Source: Lepidurus packardi
Lineage: Eukaryota > Arthropoda > Branchiopoda > Notostraca > Triopsidae
Direction of reading: 5' to 3'
Length of the DNA: 64,000 nucleotides
Assembly: GCA_023053545.1 (NCBI GenBank)
Contig: JAKZAN010000001.1
Span: 1,632,565 to 1,696,564, forward strand
Notes under the pieces: generated by a model
Databases searched by the model: none
Told to the model about the DNA's origin: nothing
Seen by the model: only the letters and a program-made list of their open reading frames with translations
Shown here: positions 1 to 10,767 of the stretch, piece by piece
Layout: every line of letters starts with the position of its first letter
Numbering within the stretch: position 1 is the stretch's first letter
Position numbers and translations under genes: made by a program

Positions 1-1276
1 CTTCTTTCTTAAAGAAGAAATTTGTTGGGTGCTTGAACAGAACGAGGAAGACGTAAGGTCTAGTTCTAATGCCTATTCTCCAGAGGCCTATAAACAAAGT
101 TATGGAATGCTGAAATAGGTCTTAAAACATGTAAACTGAAGCAGCGGGGGTACAGAAAATCACCATCCGGACGCTACTTTTTGTCTGTTTTTACTGCTTG
201 ATGACCTTACGCTCTATTCGTGGGCCCAGGTCAGACTTTTATGGCCCTAAGCAGCACCGTTTTTCTTTTCTCTGGGACTTTTTGGTTGGGACATACCGTA
301 CCGGTCATAAAAAAGTGGCGCGCCTTAAAGAACGTTTTCTTGGCGTAACAATAACGTCGCGCTTGCAAATGCCAACCTTTCACAAACAAGATAAATATCT
401 TTCATGCGAAAAAAAAAGAAAACCGAGCGGAGAAAATTGATCAGCTCCAACATGCCTGTTTATTAGCCCGTTGGGCATATCCAAAAATCAATGGCACGCC
501 TTATAGTCTTGCCAGAATGTCATATGCGCTTATGACAGGAAGCTATAACACGTGGGAATGGCAGCCCTGTAAGACGACTTTGAGACAGGTCAGGACACCA
601 ACGCAAAGGCTATAAACATTGGCATATTTTAGCTCGCGCCAAAAAAATAGTAATAAACGAGGTGACGGGGAGAAAGGGGGCGTGTTCCCATGGGCGTATC
701 GACTCTGACTAGTTCATTTTTCATGCCCACCTTGCACGACACATGTCTAATAACCTTTCAGTATTTTTTTGTATCTTTGACTTCTTTGACGTAGAACAGC
801 GTGACCCTAATATGAGCTGCTTCATCTACCAGAATACTTCTCTTATGGATCTCCGATAAGGATCAAGCGAACACAGTCGCTTTGTTAATGAATTTTTCCC
901 CTTTTAGCCTTAGTTCGTTAAGACCCCCGAGCGAAAAATGCATGCAATCGCAAATGACAAAAAAATAAAACAAAAAACACTCCGAGCTAGCCAAGGAGCA
1001 GACAGGGATTGCTTTGTACCCTGTAACACGGCCACGGCCACGTAATTATTATTACCCGGAAAGCAAAAAAAAAAAAAAAAAAACTATCCCGCTTGGCTAA
1101 ACTCGTGAAACTATACTAAAGTCGGTAAGCAGTCGCAGCAGAACAACGGAATCAAGTCAAATCCTTTTATATCCCGTTTTATCAGTTAATACTAAAGTTT
1201 AATCCTTTTGAATTTAATTTTTTTGAAGTTTCGAGTCAGTGAGGAATTCGGAGGGCGCCAAATGTTTAAGACTTAC
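1..1276 (-). other. Antp: Antp intron, 5' part (partial)
   Basis: This stretch follows the Antp splice donor on the minus strand, so it is the start of the intron that separates the YPWM exon from the homeobox exon. No homeobox-coding sequence is present here on the minus strand, so the intron is longer than 1.27 kb and the next exon lies off the left edge. A run of 18 A occurs at about 1065..1082. I see no other structured element and no credible gene; the small plus-strand open frame at 198..440 has no recognisable domain. Confidence 0.8.
1272..1276 (-). other. Antp: Antp splice donor (GTAAG)
   Basis: Read on the minus strand the exon ends CAG TTC G and is followed directly by GTAAGTCT, a strong donor. 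The intron interrupts a Gly codon after its first base (phase 1), just after the residues YPWMRSQF. Antp genes commonly have an exon junction shortly after this motif, so position and phase agree with the family. The open frame continues only two codons (Lys, Ser) past the donor, which also supports splicing here. Confidence 0.93.
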
Positions 1277-2843
1277 CGAACTGGCTCCTCATCCAGGGGT
1301 AAAGCGGACTGTCTTGCAAGGAGCCGGAAGGTGATCCTTCGTCCACTAAAGGTGGCAATTGTGTTTGGGGGTCCATGCCATCCAAAGGACTGGAGCTTTG
1401 CAGCCGCAAATGCGACCCGTCGTCCAAATTCAAAGGATGGAGGTGATCCATGGGGTTATGGCAATCGTCTAGGCTGCCGGTACTATGGCCCAGGTGTGGG
1501 TGTTGTTCTACTCCTGGGTGCGGGGGCAACCCATGGGGGTGACAGACCGCCACGTCGGACATCATGATGGGCGACGAATGCGGCGGCTGTTGGTGATGTT
1601 GCATGTGTGAATGCATCTTACTGACGTGATGCGAGTCGAGCAATTCCATGGAATGCTGCTGCTGCTGTTGCTGTCTTTGTTGTTGGAGCTGATCTAAATC
1701 GGCAATCACAGGTTGCAAACACGACGAGTCGGTCATGGACACGGGGCCGACCGCCAGCTGAGCAGTGTTGGGGGCATTGGGGTTGCAATTGGGGAGTTGT
1801 ATTGCTGGGTTTCCACCGGAGACGTTATTGAGGACATTATTGTTATTATTATTGTTGTTGTTATTATGGCACCGACTGCCGTACATGACCGGGGAGTGGT
1901 TACTAGGGTTGTTGTAGGTGGCTGGGGCGGGATTGTTGGCATAGCCGTTAAACTGTGGCTGGGGCTGCGAGGTGGCGGCATGCGAATGCGGATGATGCGA
2001 GGCTGCCATGAGGCTGGCGTGTTGTTGCTGTGCGGTGGGATGATGAAAATGTGTGGAAGCATTGCTGCTCGTATTGGAAGGAGTCTGTTGAAGTTGCTGC
2101 TGCTGCTGCTGCTGAAGGTAATTGCCAGACGGGACCGAATGGAGATAATGGAGGTTCGGCTGCTGATTACTGTGATTAGTGCCGGTATGCGCATGCGTGG
2201 GACTGAGACCTTCAACCTGAGGAGGAGGGGGAAGAGGGGGTGCTGCTGCTCCTGCTGCGATGGCGGAGGTGGTGCTGGCGGTGGAAAGAGGGTGAAGTTG
2301 AGGATTAGGTTTCATAGGTCCGTAGGCTGTCAAGGGCGGAGAGCCGTGGTGAGGGGCCATGGCACTCACCATGGGCGAGCTAGGTCGGTACAGGTGCGAG
2401 CCGTTGCCACCACCTTCGTTGGCCACCATATGGGGTGGCGCTAATGGCAGTTGGGGAGGCTGGGCTAAATGCTGGGGGTAATAATGAGGCTCATTTCCTG
2501 TACTACTCCATTTGCCTTCGGATGACCGGTCACTGTAATTGGGATACCGGCTGTTGCAATACTGGGCGTGGCCAGGGTAACTCATGTGCTGCTGCTGATG
2601 GTGCTGCTGATGCTGTTGGTGATGCTGCTGCTGTTGAAGGTGCTGCTGCTGGAGTGGGTAGGCCGTTCGATTGTTGCTCGGCCCGTTGCTGCTATGGTTT
2701 GGATCAGCGAGGCCCACAACCATGGCGGAAGCGGCAGGATGGGGGTGGTGGTGGACGCCCATTGTCATGGAGTTGGGGGCGGAGGCGGGACCGTACTGAT
2801 GGTGGATGTCCCCATATGCGTTGGTGGCGTAGTATGCACTCAT
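1277..2843 (-). CDS. Antp: Antennapedia Hox protein, first coding exon (partial gene)
   Basis: This exon encodes 522 residues plus one base of a Gly codon, from ATG at 2843 to the donor at 1276. It ends in LYPWMRSQFG, the Antp-type hexapeptide that binds Extradenticle/PBC cofactors; YPWM is at residues 515-518. The N-terminus MSAYYATNAYGD resembles the MSSYF-type start of Antp/Scr-class proteins. The rest is low complexity: Gln/His-rich at 64-86, Gln runs at 244-253 and 386-396, ten Asn at 327-336, a Pro run near 202-208 and many His. The frame is open further upstream but has only a TTG there; ATG 2843 is the first in-frame ATG and has a purine at -3. The homeodomain is off the window to the left. 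The N-terminal part alone exceeds the whole Drosophila protein (about 378 aa), mostly through these runs. Role (known for the family): nuclear transcription factor specifying thoracic/trunk identity. Identity is firm from the hexapeptide and cluster position; the full length cannot be seen. Confidence 0.93.
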
Positions 2844-5800
2844 GTCTTTTCGTGCTCTTTTTCGGCTACGAGATTCTCTGGCCAAGGGGGGAAAATAGAC
2901 TGTTTTTTCTTAGGTTGGGGGTAAAAAGGTTATTCCCCCTCTTCAAACCCACAAGACAGGCAAAGGCCCTCAAAGGGTTTTGCCCTTCCACAGGCCACGC
3001 CTCCCGGGTTCTTCGAGATCACACAAGAAAAAGAAAAAACGGGCAAAAATTTCCTAATTAGGGAAACTACTCCAATCTTTGTCCGTTTTTAAAAAGTGAT
3101 TATAATAAATTGTCGGGCTTGCACGAGCGAAAAGGGTATAAGGAGAAAAACCGGGGTATCACTAGTATTTTGCATCAATTGAGTGGAAGGATTTCTCGTC
3201 CTTGGCTCTGCACTGACCATGTAACGACAGACGCAACAATGTGGTTCTTTTAGTGTCGATGAATTTCGAAATAACGGGAAAAAAATTGCACTAGAAAATT
3301 CCAACGTATATCATAAGTTTCTCTTGACGTTTGAACGTGGAGGGTAGTAGTAGTAGTAACTCTTTTTTTTTTATAGAAAAAGGGTGGGGCTTGTGAATAA
3401 TCAATGAGGCTTTTGTAGGCTTTTGGTACGTTCCAAGGCTTTCGAAAAGTGTTTTTTGTCTGTCTTTTTCTTTTTAAATACGAAGGGCTGGTCCAAGAGG
3501 GAAGTTTTTTTTGTTTATTTTTTTTTTTTTTATTCCGAACGTGTGTTAAAACAAACGGTGGAACTGCAACGAGCGTCTTCGGTTTACTAGGCCCATTTAC
3601 CACTTTGGTCGGCCAAGAAGCACTGTCAGCAATAATGCCCGAATGCCGATGCAAACGACTCCATTGCCTATGAAAGAAGCCAAAAGGTATCCAAGATTAG
3701 TGACACGGCAATAAATAAACTCAGCAAGCCACATACAATAGCGAACACGGAGCAACAGCAAGAAGGTTTTCGATTCCCTTGTTTGTTATTGCCAAAATTT
3801 CTTGAAAGCGGGCTCAGCTGAATGCATGGCGTGAGTGTGTGTGATCTGGAACTTGGTCGAGTCAAGTATACGAAGAACTTCGCATGCAACAGCTTAGATT
3901 CCAACCCACATGGCGCCCCCAAATACTTGAATTGCCCGCGCCCCTTCATTTCCCATCAGATATTTATATCGCTGGGTTGCTCTGAAGCGGTTTTCCCCCC
4001 CCCAAGTCTGAAGCCAAGAAAAAAGCCCAGAATCTTTTCAGTGCTGCAGCAATGAAACGCGGATGGGAGCCGCAGCAGCATATGTATCTAGTTGTGCGAA
4101 CCCCCGCAAAAGCTCCAACTATGATTCCACGGCGCAGACAAGCTTAACGACTTTGAGTGATCAAATCATCAGTCCAGAGTCCTAAATAAACCTCCCTGAC
4201 ACTGCCGTCATTCTACATATTGCTCTGCATTCATTTCACGTCACAGCACCCCACAAGTTATATTACTTGCGAGCTTTAACTCAAGGCAAAAGCAAAACCT
4301 CCCTTAGTTCACCCTCCTTCCCCAACTCGGGTCCCACCCAAAAAGAAGACAAAAAAACAACAGAAAAACGATTGCCTACCCAGCCTCCGAACTTTCAAAC
4401 AACTTCCGGGGAGCTTTCTAGCCGGTAACGAGGGGAACTTAGGGGCTAAAAGCTGAGCAGTCGTCTCTGACTGACAAGTCGGATATGCCGGCCAATTTGC
4501 ACCGAAACCCACTTTGGCAGGGCGAATGAGGGTATAAAATGTATAAAATGAAACCGTACGAACTAGAGTTGCACCACTTTGCACTTGTTTGTCAAGTCCC
4601 AATCGAATCAACTTGATTTTTTTGTGGGGGGGAAAACAATGTTTCAGGTACCTCAAATATGGGGGGGGGGGACGTGAATATCTGTGCGCTGTGCACATGG
4701 AATGAGTCTCGGGAATGATATGCCATACACGGACCTATCACCAGGGAAGATCTTGACGTCTCAATTTGAGCAGTAACTGGCTAAAAGGCTCTATGCTTCT
4801 TGAAAAAGGGCCGGGCGGGAATAAGGCGGCAAAAGTTAAAAAGCCCAAGGAAGAACTTGCTCGCCTGCCACGGGAAGCCATCACCAAGCTTTCAGCCACT
4901 ACCGAGGCTTGGTGTTATGTGTGTGTGCTCTGCTTACACATTTATTAAAGTCCAACTTAGTTTTTCTTATAAGCTCAAAAAAAAACGAAAAAAATAAGAA
5001 AAAAACACCCCACCACCTCGCCATTTTTCTTTTTGAAAACTCTTTTTTTTGGCTTGTCTTCTCTGTGTTTCTCATACATACGTGACGAAGAGAGAACTGG
5101 GAGGAAATAGACTTCGTGCAAAGCAGTCATCCATCCTTGCATACTGCCGCTAGCTCGCCACTGTTTTTCCCTTTCATATTAGTTATGCTACGTAGCAAAG
5201 TCCCCCACTTGCTGTATAATAATGCTGGGTACCAACGTAACACAACATACACCGTGACATCGTTGTTCGGGTACACAACAACAGCGCATTATCCCCAAAT
5301 GCGTGCATACATCTCCTTATTTTTCCTCATTTTTTTCGTCTTTTCCAAGAACAAAAAGAGAGACACATTAACAAAAAGTACATGGCGATCACCCAGACTT
5401 TCCAAGGCTAAGAACTTGAGCAACTAACAAAAGCTGAACCCCTCGCTGGGTGCGAACAAGGAACTTTCCAAAAAGCTCAGCGACTCAGATCTTTAATAGG
5501 GGCTTGATAACATAATTCAGACTTTACCGGACGCACCTTTTAAGTCCAAGAAGGTTACATTGTTGGCTTCTTTCTTTTCGGACCTGGCATTGCTTAGATT
5601 CAGACTCGGACCCCCGAAAACTCTGTAGTAGAACGACTAATGAACTGGAAAGCACTGCTATTAGGCCTTTTTCTTGTGCCGTGCAGCATACCATGTTAAA
5701 AGCATACAACAATGGAGGCTTTCGGATACGGTAAACGATGTCCATGCACGAGATTTATAGGTGCTCCCAAAGGTCAGAGCTTAGCCAACGGGACCGATTC

Positions 5801-6860
5801 TTCGTAAACATTTTCTTTATATTTTTTTATTTTTTTTTATATATATAATACAAGATCCTATCCCAGGGGCTGGTTGCACTGGTATTGCTACTCGACGAAC
5901 CCGCGAAGGCGGATCTATGCGGAACAATGCCAAAAAAGCTTTTGCAAAACAATCGCCAAACAAAGATACCTTGGCTCCTTCACGGTCGAGGATTTATGAC
6001 AACCCTAGAGGAATCGGAACCCCAAAGAACGCTTATAAACACCCTACTAACCCCAAAGTGCTGGACCTGCGTGACCATTTGAATTACTCCCAACTTTTAA
6101 AACTTTGATTAGAACCTTCTTTTCGAGCGCGACCCTTTTATTTTTTAAAGTTGGAACTGACCAAAAGAACCTGGGAACACTATTCCTCCCAAGCTTCTAC
6201 TCCCTGAAGCTAAAAAGCCAACGAAGCTCGTCCTTTCGGCCCCAATTTCCATCGTGAACGCAATAAAATTTGAGCGGCGGAGGGTAAAACCTTTGCCGAC
6301 ATATATTTTCTAGGGAAATAGGGACTATAAACGCCCAAAGTTGAATACGGTAGCAAGGCCAAGGGTAAAGAAAACAGTTTTCACTTTTCAGTCTTTCGCG
6401 AATTCGCAAACTCTTCACCTGACTTGTTCGTTGAGCTCAGTTTTTAAAAAAGTGCAAGTTTATTGGAAGGGTTTTTCGTACTTGGGATGGCCACTAAGCT
6501 TTTAGTGCAGAGATATTGATTCGTAGAACCCAAGACCGTCGATTGCTACATTACAAGAGCCTGGACATGACTTATGGCTTGCCTTTCCCATGCATTAAAG
6601 TGCAGCAATTCAGGAATTCAACCAACACAAGTCGTTCCTATAAATTCAACCGCTATGGGCAACATTCCAAAGCTAAGAGATGTTGAGCCGTTTCAATCGA
6701 GTACACTTAGGAGTAACGCTCTGCTGGTAATTTAAATAGTTCTTAAATTCTCTGGCGTTGAATTTTTGGCAGCACTAGACAGACACTCTGCGTCTTTTCT
6801 TTTTTATTTATTCGTTTCTTTCGTTCGCAAAGCTCGAGGGGGGAGGGGTGGTTCGGAGCC
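2844..6860. other. Antp 5' leader and upstream flank; no gene seen
   Basis: On the minus strand this is the DNA immediately upstream of the Antp start codon. A pyrimidine-rich tract ending in CAG lies about 35-45 bases before the ATG (near 2878..2900) and could be an acceptor for an upstream non-coding exon, but I cannot confirm it. The rest has T- and A-rich tracts (3522..3533, 5822..5850), a short TAG repeat near 3342..3356 and an interrupted G run at about 4662..4671. Open frames here are short and lack recognisable domains. The transcription start cannot be placed from the sequence. Confidence 0.5.
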
Positions 6861-6867
6861 TGTCGAA

Positions 6868-6907
6868 GTGACGTAGTCCTCAGTGACGTAAAGGCGGCCA
6901 TTATTTT
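6868..6907. promoter_or_regulatory. CRE-like pair plus PHO/YY1-like site upstream of Antp
   Basis: Two copies of GTGACGTA occur at 6868..6875 and 6883..6890, 15 bp apart, followed at 6893..6907 by GGCGGCCATTATTTT, which contains the GCCAT core bound by PHO/YY1. GTGACGTA is a half-palindromic ATF/CREB-type sequence. Close packing of such sites is common in promoters and Polycomb-regulated elements. The cluster lies about 4.0 kb upstream of the Antp ATG. Binding is inferred from motif resemblance only. Confidence 0.35.
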
Positions 6908-7590
6908 CGGCCATAAACCAATGGGGAAAGAGGCCTGGAAGCGCTATGGGATGCTATAGCGACGTTCAAGCTGTGGAGGGGATGCTGTCCAAAAGGGAAC
7001 TTCATAAAAACGCGGGAGTTTTCCCCAAGTTGCTGTCTCCCTTTTCCAGTTGTCCCACTGTTAAATAGGTGACAGTACCTGTCAAACACTTCCTTGCTTG
7101 CCTGCCAAGAAAGGTCAGGAACCCAAACTCCTGGTTTAAGAAAAAAGAAACGCTCAGGCTCCTGCATCTACAAAATTCGTTCATAGAAGCGCCTTATTGG
7201 CTGGACCCAATAATGAAAATTCGCCTACGAATTTCTCTCTCTCACTCTCTATCGCTTTTCTGTCTCTTTTCATAGACTTGCCTAACTTATGGACTGCCAA
7301 TGCTGACCTTCAGCCCCAGCAGAACATATTTTCAAAATGATCTACGACTCGAGTCCCAGCACAAGAAACATAAAAAACACACACATAAAACCCCCAAGAA
7401 TCTCTAAATTACAATGGCCACGATTCCGCGACAGCTTTTTATCCACACAGACATCACAGCGGCTTTTAATTTCTTTTTTTTTTAATTTTGTGTTTTCTTG
7501 TAAAAGTAATTTTAATCTACTCTTAGGCCCGCTTAGATGCTGTAAACAATCTAAACTTTCTTCATTAGGCCATGGGGATTTTTACTGCAT
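6908..7590. other. Intergenic DNA, no gene seen
   Basis: Antp-Ubx intergenic sequence. A pyrimidine-rich stretch with CTCTCTCTCAC occurs near 7232..7250 and a T run near 7472..7483. No recognisable coding sequence or RNA gene. Confidence 0.5.
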
Positions 7591-7843
7591 TAAAAGGGTC
7601 CTTTTATCACCCAGGTTCCCAACACATCTGATCCAAGAGTTATAAAAGACCCTAAAATTAAAAAGAAAGTGAAATCCAACTTTTCTTTTTACCATCCAAG
7701 TACCCCAAAATCTGATCACAGACAAGATTTAAAAAATAAAATTAAAAAGAAAGTGCAATCTGACGTTGCTTTTTTACCCCCCAAGTTCCCCAAAATCTGA
7801 TCACAGTTACAAGACAATAAAAAGGAAAGGAAATCCGACGTTG
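7591..7843. repeat. Degenerate tandem repeat, about 80-85 bp unit
   Basis: Related blocks recur in sequence: an AAATTAAAAAGAAAGTG(A/C)AATC segment near 7656 and 7738, a diverged form near 7818, and an AAAATCTGATCACAG segment near 7707 and 7791. An earlier, more diverged block (CCCAGGTTCCC...ATCTGATCC) lies near 7612..7635. I read this as three to four decayed copies of one unit. Confidence 0.65.
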
Positions 7844-7937
7844 AGTCACCCAAACAATAAAGAAAAGACAAGGCACCTTGTTGTGTTTGCGACAGTGATG
7901 GATTAGTCCGATTAAGCCGATCCCCAATCCCCCACCT

Positions 7938-7957
7938 CACACACACACACACACACA
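7938..7957. repeat. (AC)n microsatellite
   Basis: About ten AC dinucleotides in a row, immediately after a C-rich stretch. Confidence 0.9.
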
Positions 7958-9061
7958 TATCGTATGCGCCTGTTTGGAATTATCTATGCTAAGCTTATGT
8001 GGCATTTTACACCAATAGAGCTGGCACTTTTACGCGGTCTGGCAGCCGACTGGGGCTTTTCTCGCTTTCATCTTCCATCAATGTCACGCCATAGACCTAT
8101 CCCCGCATCCCCGAAGCCCTTTTCGAACGTTTTCTTGACCATCAGGAGCCTCATGATTAGCCTAAACCGATGAGCGTTTTTCTTTAGGGGGGAGCACTTT
8201 TCAAAGAAAGAAAGTCAAAACCTGGAAGGTGAAACTTCGGAAACCAAGAAACCACTAAAACCGCTTATACGTACATATACGCCCTCTTTGTGTGTCCCGA
8301 GCGACGGGGATCCGGGCATTAAAGTCTCCGCGTCTCTAACCAATGGACATTTACAGCCCGGGCAATCACACGCTCTAAACATTTGACACGATTTTAAGGC
8401 TTTTTCTTCTCTCCGACCCTTTCAACAGTTGCCGCCGAATAGTTAATTCCTGGGTAGCTATTCTCGGGTGGGATTAGGTTGTTTTGAGCCGAACGGGTTA
8501 AACACGGGGGCTCAAGTGCCAATAAAACTATCAACGAGTGTCTATAACTTTCGAACCCAAGAAAAAAAAAAGCCCTAAAAAATGGGCACGGCTTATTAGA
8601 CAAAACGACTTATCGGAGGGAAAAAGGTTAGATAAGTCAACCTAAAAAAAAAAAGCCTATTGACATTACGGTTTTATGGACTACTTGAATTTCGCCCTCT
8701 AGAAAGACTATAAACACCTGTCGGTCCTGTTTATTGGCTCCTTTCAACTCTTGTTAAAGGGTTTACACTTTTTTTCTTTTTGGGAAGTGCTATAAAACTG
8801 TTAAGTTCCAAAAGGGGTGCCGTTTTTTTTTATTAAAGGAACAAGCATCTGCCCCCCCTTACAAGAAGTAGTAAAACTTAAAAGAGCGTGCTACGCTCAA
8901 CAAAAAGGGGGCCATTTTCACACCATAACCCGTTTCCGGAATGGTCAATAAAACACTCATGCTTAGCAGGTGTAAAAGATGCCCGCCAAAGAGGGGTATA
9001 GCCTAACGAAGAGGGAACTTTAGCTCATTTACACGACCACAAATCGCATCCCACTCGTTTT
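7958..9061. other. Intergenic DNA, no gene seen
   Basis: No recognisable gene, long repeat or RNA. Short A/T runs occur near 8561..8570 and 8645..8655. Confidence 0.5.
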
Positions 9062-9409
9062 CTTAGCGCCATAATGTCAATAGCACCTTATATTACGTCA
9101 GTAGCTCCCGAATCAGTCAATATGACTAACTTTGTGTCCTTCTCGTAGTTACGCTCGTACTTGAGTCTTTCATTCTTAGCGCCATAATGTCAATAGCACC
9201 TTATATTACGTCCGTAGCTCCCGAATCGGCGAATAGGACAATTTTTTGTCCTCGTAGTTACGCTAGTACTTGAGTCTTTAGTTCTTAGCATAAACTCAAT
9301 AACACCATAAACTCAATAGCACCTTAATATTACGTCAGTAGCTCCCGAATCGGTCAATATGACTAACTTTGTGTCCTTCTCGTAGTTACGCTAGTAACTT
9401 GAGTCAGTA
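9062..9409. repeat. Tandem triplication, about 110-120 bp unit
   Basis: Three successive copies start near 9062, 9176 and 9285. Each contains the order CTTAGC...TCAATAGCACCTTA, then TATTACGTC(A/C)GTAGCTCC, then TAGTTACGCT(C/A)GTA and an end CTTGAGTC. The third copy carries a short internal duplication of CATAAACTCAATA. Each unit contains a CRE-like TTACGTC, so the array triples that motif. Confidence 0.9.
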
Positions 9410-10602
9410 GATAATCCATAGAAGCGTCTTACCTCACTGGAATGGGGAGTTGGAAATTGCGCTTTCCGGTAAAATAAAACGGTGAACACGGCAAACGAAG
9501 GGTTGAGACGCAAAAAATTGCCAGATCCTTTGGATTGGGCGAATCGTTTACACCTGATTGTGAAATCCCATGTCAGCTCCCTCACGAATATTCTAACAAT
9601 TATTATAACTTTTCTCTCCTTGAACTGGGAACTGGCAAGAAACACTGGATAACGCGTCCAAATCAAGAATTCACGTCTGACTTTCTTAACAGTCTAATAG
9701 ACACACGGTGCGCACACACGAGTCAAAAATTGTGCCAATTTTGCGGGAGTCTGATAGTTCTCTCTCCAGCAGAGCGGAAGGCTGCACGAGTCTGTGTGCA
9801 AGGTTGGGTGACGGGCTGGCAATTTACACGCTGGGGACCTTTTCTTATGCCGTGGCGGATCCCGATAGAGAAACATAGCGTAGCATGGCCAAAGAGTGCG
9901 CGGGGCGGCCAAACAGCACGTGATCGACCACCTTGGCCAATGGCAAGCTTGCGTCGCAATACTGCCGCCACCGACAACCCAACACCACAACAACAATGAA
10001 TTTTCAGTTCTGTTTTCCATTTTTACTGTCTTTTTCTTTCGGCAGGGCCTTTGGCTCTGGGGCGGGTGGGTTTTGGCTGGGGTCCGCGGCTTTGGGCCTG
10101 CAAAAGTTCCTGATTGTCCAGTATACTTTCAGGGGGCTGCTATCAAGTCCGCGGGTCTCCTAGCAACGTCATCAACATTGGGTTCTATACCTTGCTCCTA
10201 TACGATACGATGCCAGACACACTCAAAACCAATTACACCTGCGAACGAACCCCCCCAACCTTGTTGTCGCAAATAATAGATAGGAAATTCAAACAAAAAA
10301 CTCCACATCGCCCCGTGAGGCTACTTTCTAAAGCGTCATGTTAATCAAGCGCAAGCTTCCTGCCGCGGACATGCAAATGAGGATCGATACCTCGTTAATC
10401 TGGAATAGGCAGCACAACAGCAGGGAGACGCCATGCTCAGGGGGGGAATTTCCTATCTAGAACGAAAACGCCAACTTCTAGCCCCCTGATGGATGTTTGA
10501 ACAAGAGAATGTTTGAAGCAGAAATTTCCGAGCAAATTCCTTCCGAGCTCATATTACACATACCGGAAGTGCGCCATCACACCCCACCGTCATTACTACC
10601 GG
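9410..10602. other. Intergenic DNA with one octamer-like site
   Basis: At 10371..10378 there is ATGCAAAT, the POU-domain octamer core, followed by GAGGATCGATACCTC (10379..10394 region), an imperfect palindrome, and GTTAATC. The open frame 9535..9999 has no recognisable domain and strongly overlaps frames on the other strand, so I do not call it a gene. Confidence 0.45.
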
Positions 10603-10767
10603 GATCTAACACTATATGAATATCGCTTTTTTAAAAAAAGAACCCAAAGTTGGTTTCTTCACAAGAAATTTCCTGCTCAACTCGATCTAACACTATACGA
10701 ATATCGCTTTTTTTTTAAAAAAATAACCCAAAGTTGGTTTCTTCACAAGAAATTTCCTGCTCAACTC
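10603..10767. repeat. Tandem duplication, about 81-83 bp unit
   Basis: Two near-identical copies, 10603..10683 and 10684..10767, each start GATCTAACACTATA and end TTTCCTGCTCAACTC. They differ at a few bases and in the length of an internal T/A run. This is a recent local duplication, with no coding meaning that I can see. Confidence 0.92.

Noticed and set aside
1713-2444. 243-codon plus-strand open frame
   Set aside because: It lies antisense to the Antp exon. Long frames opposite CAG/CAC-rich coding sequence are expected; the minus frame has the Antp hexapeptide and this one has no domain.
2844-2885. Extension of the Antp protein by 14 basic residues at its N-terminus
   Set aside because: The extension would begin at TTG, not ATG. 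The first in-frame ATG is at 2843, in an acceptable context, and gives the expected MSAYY-type start.
2435-3061. 208-codon plus-strand open frame
   Set aside because: Again mostly antisense to the Antp N-terminal coding region, with composition dictated by the complementary His/Gln codons.
9535-9999. 154-codon plus-strand open frame between Antp and Ubx
   Set aside because: No domain, no supporting splice or start context, and equally long frames overlap on the other strand.
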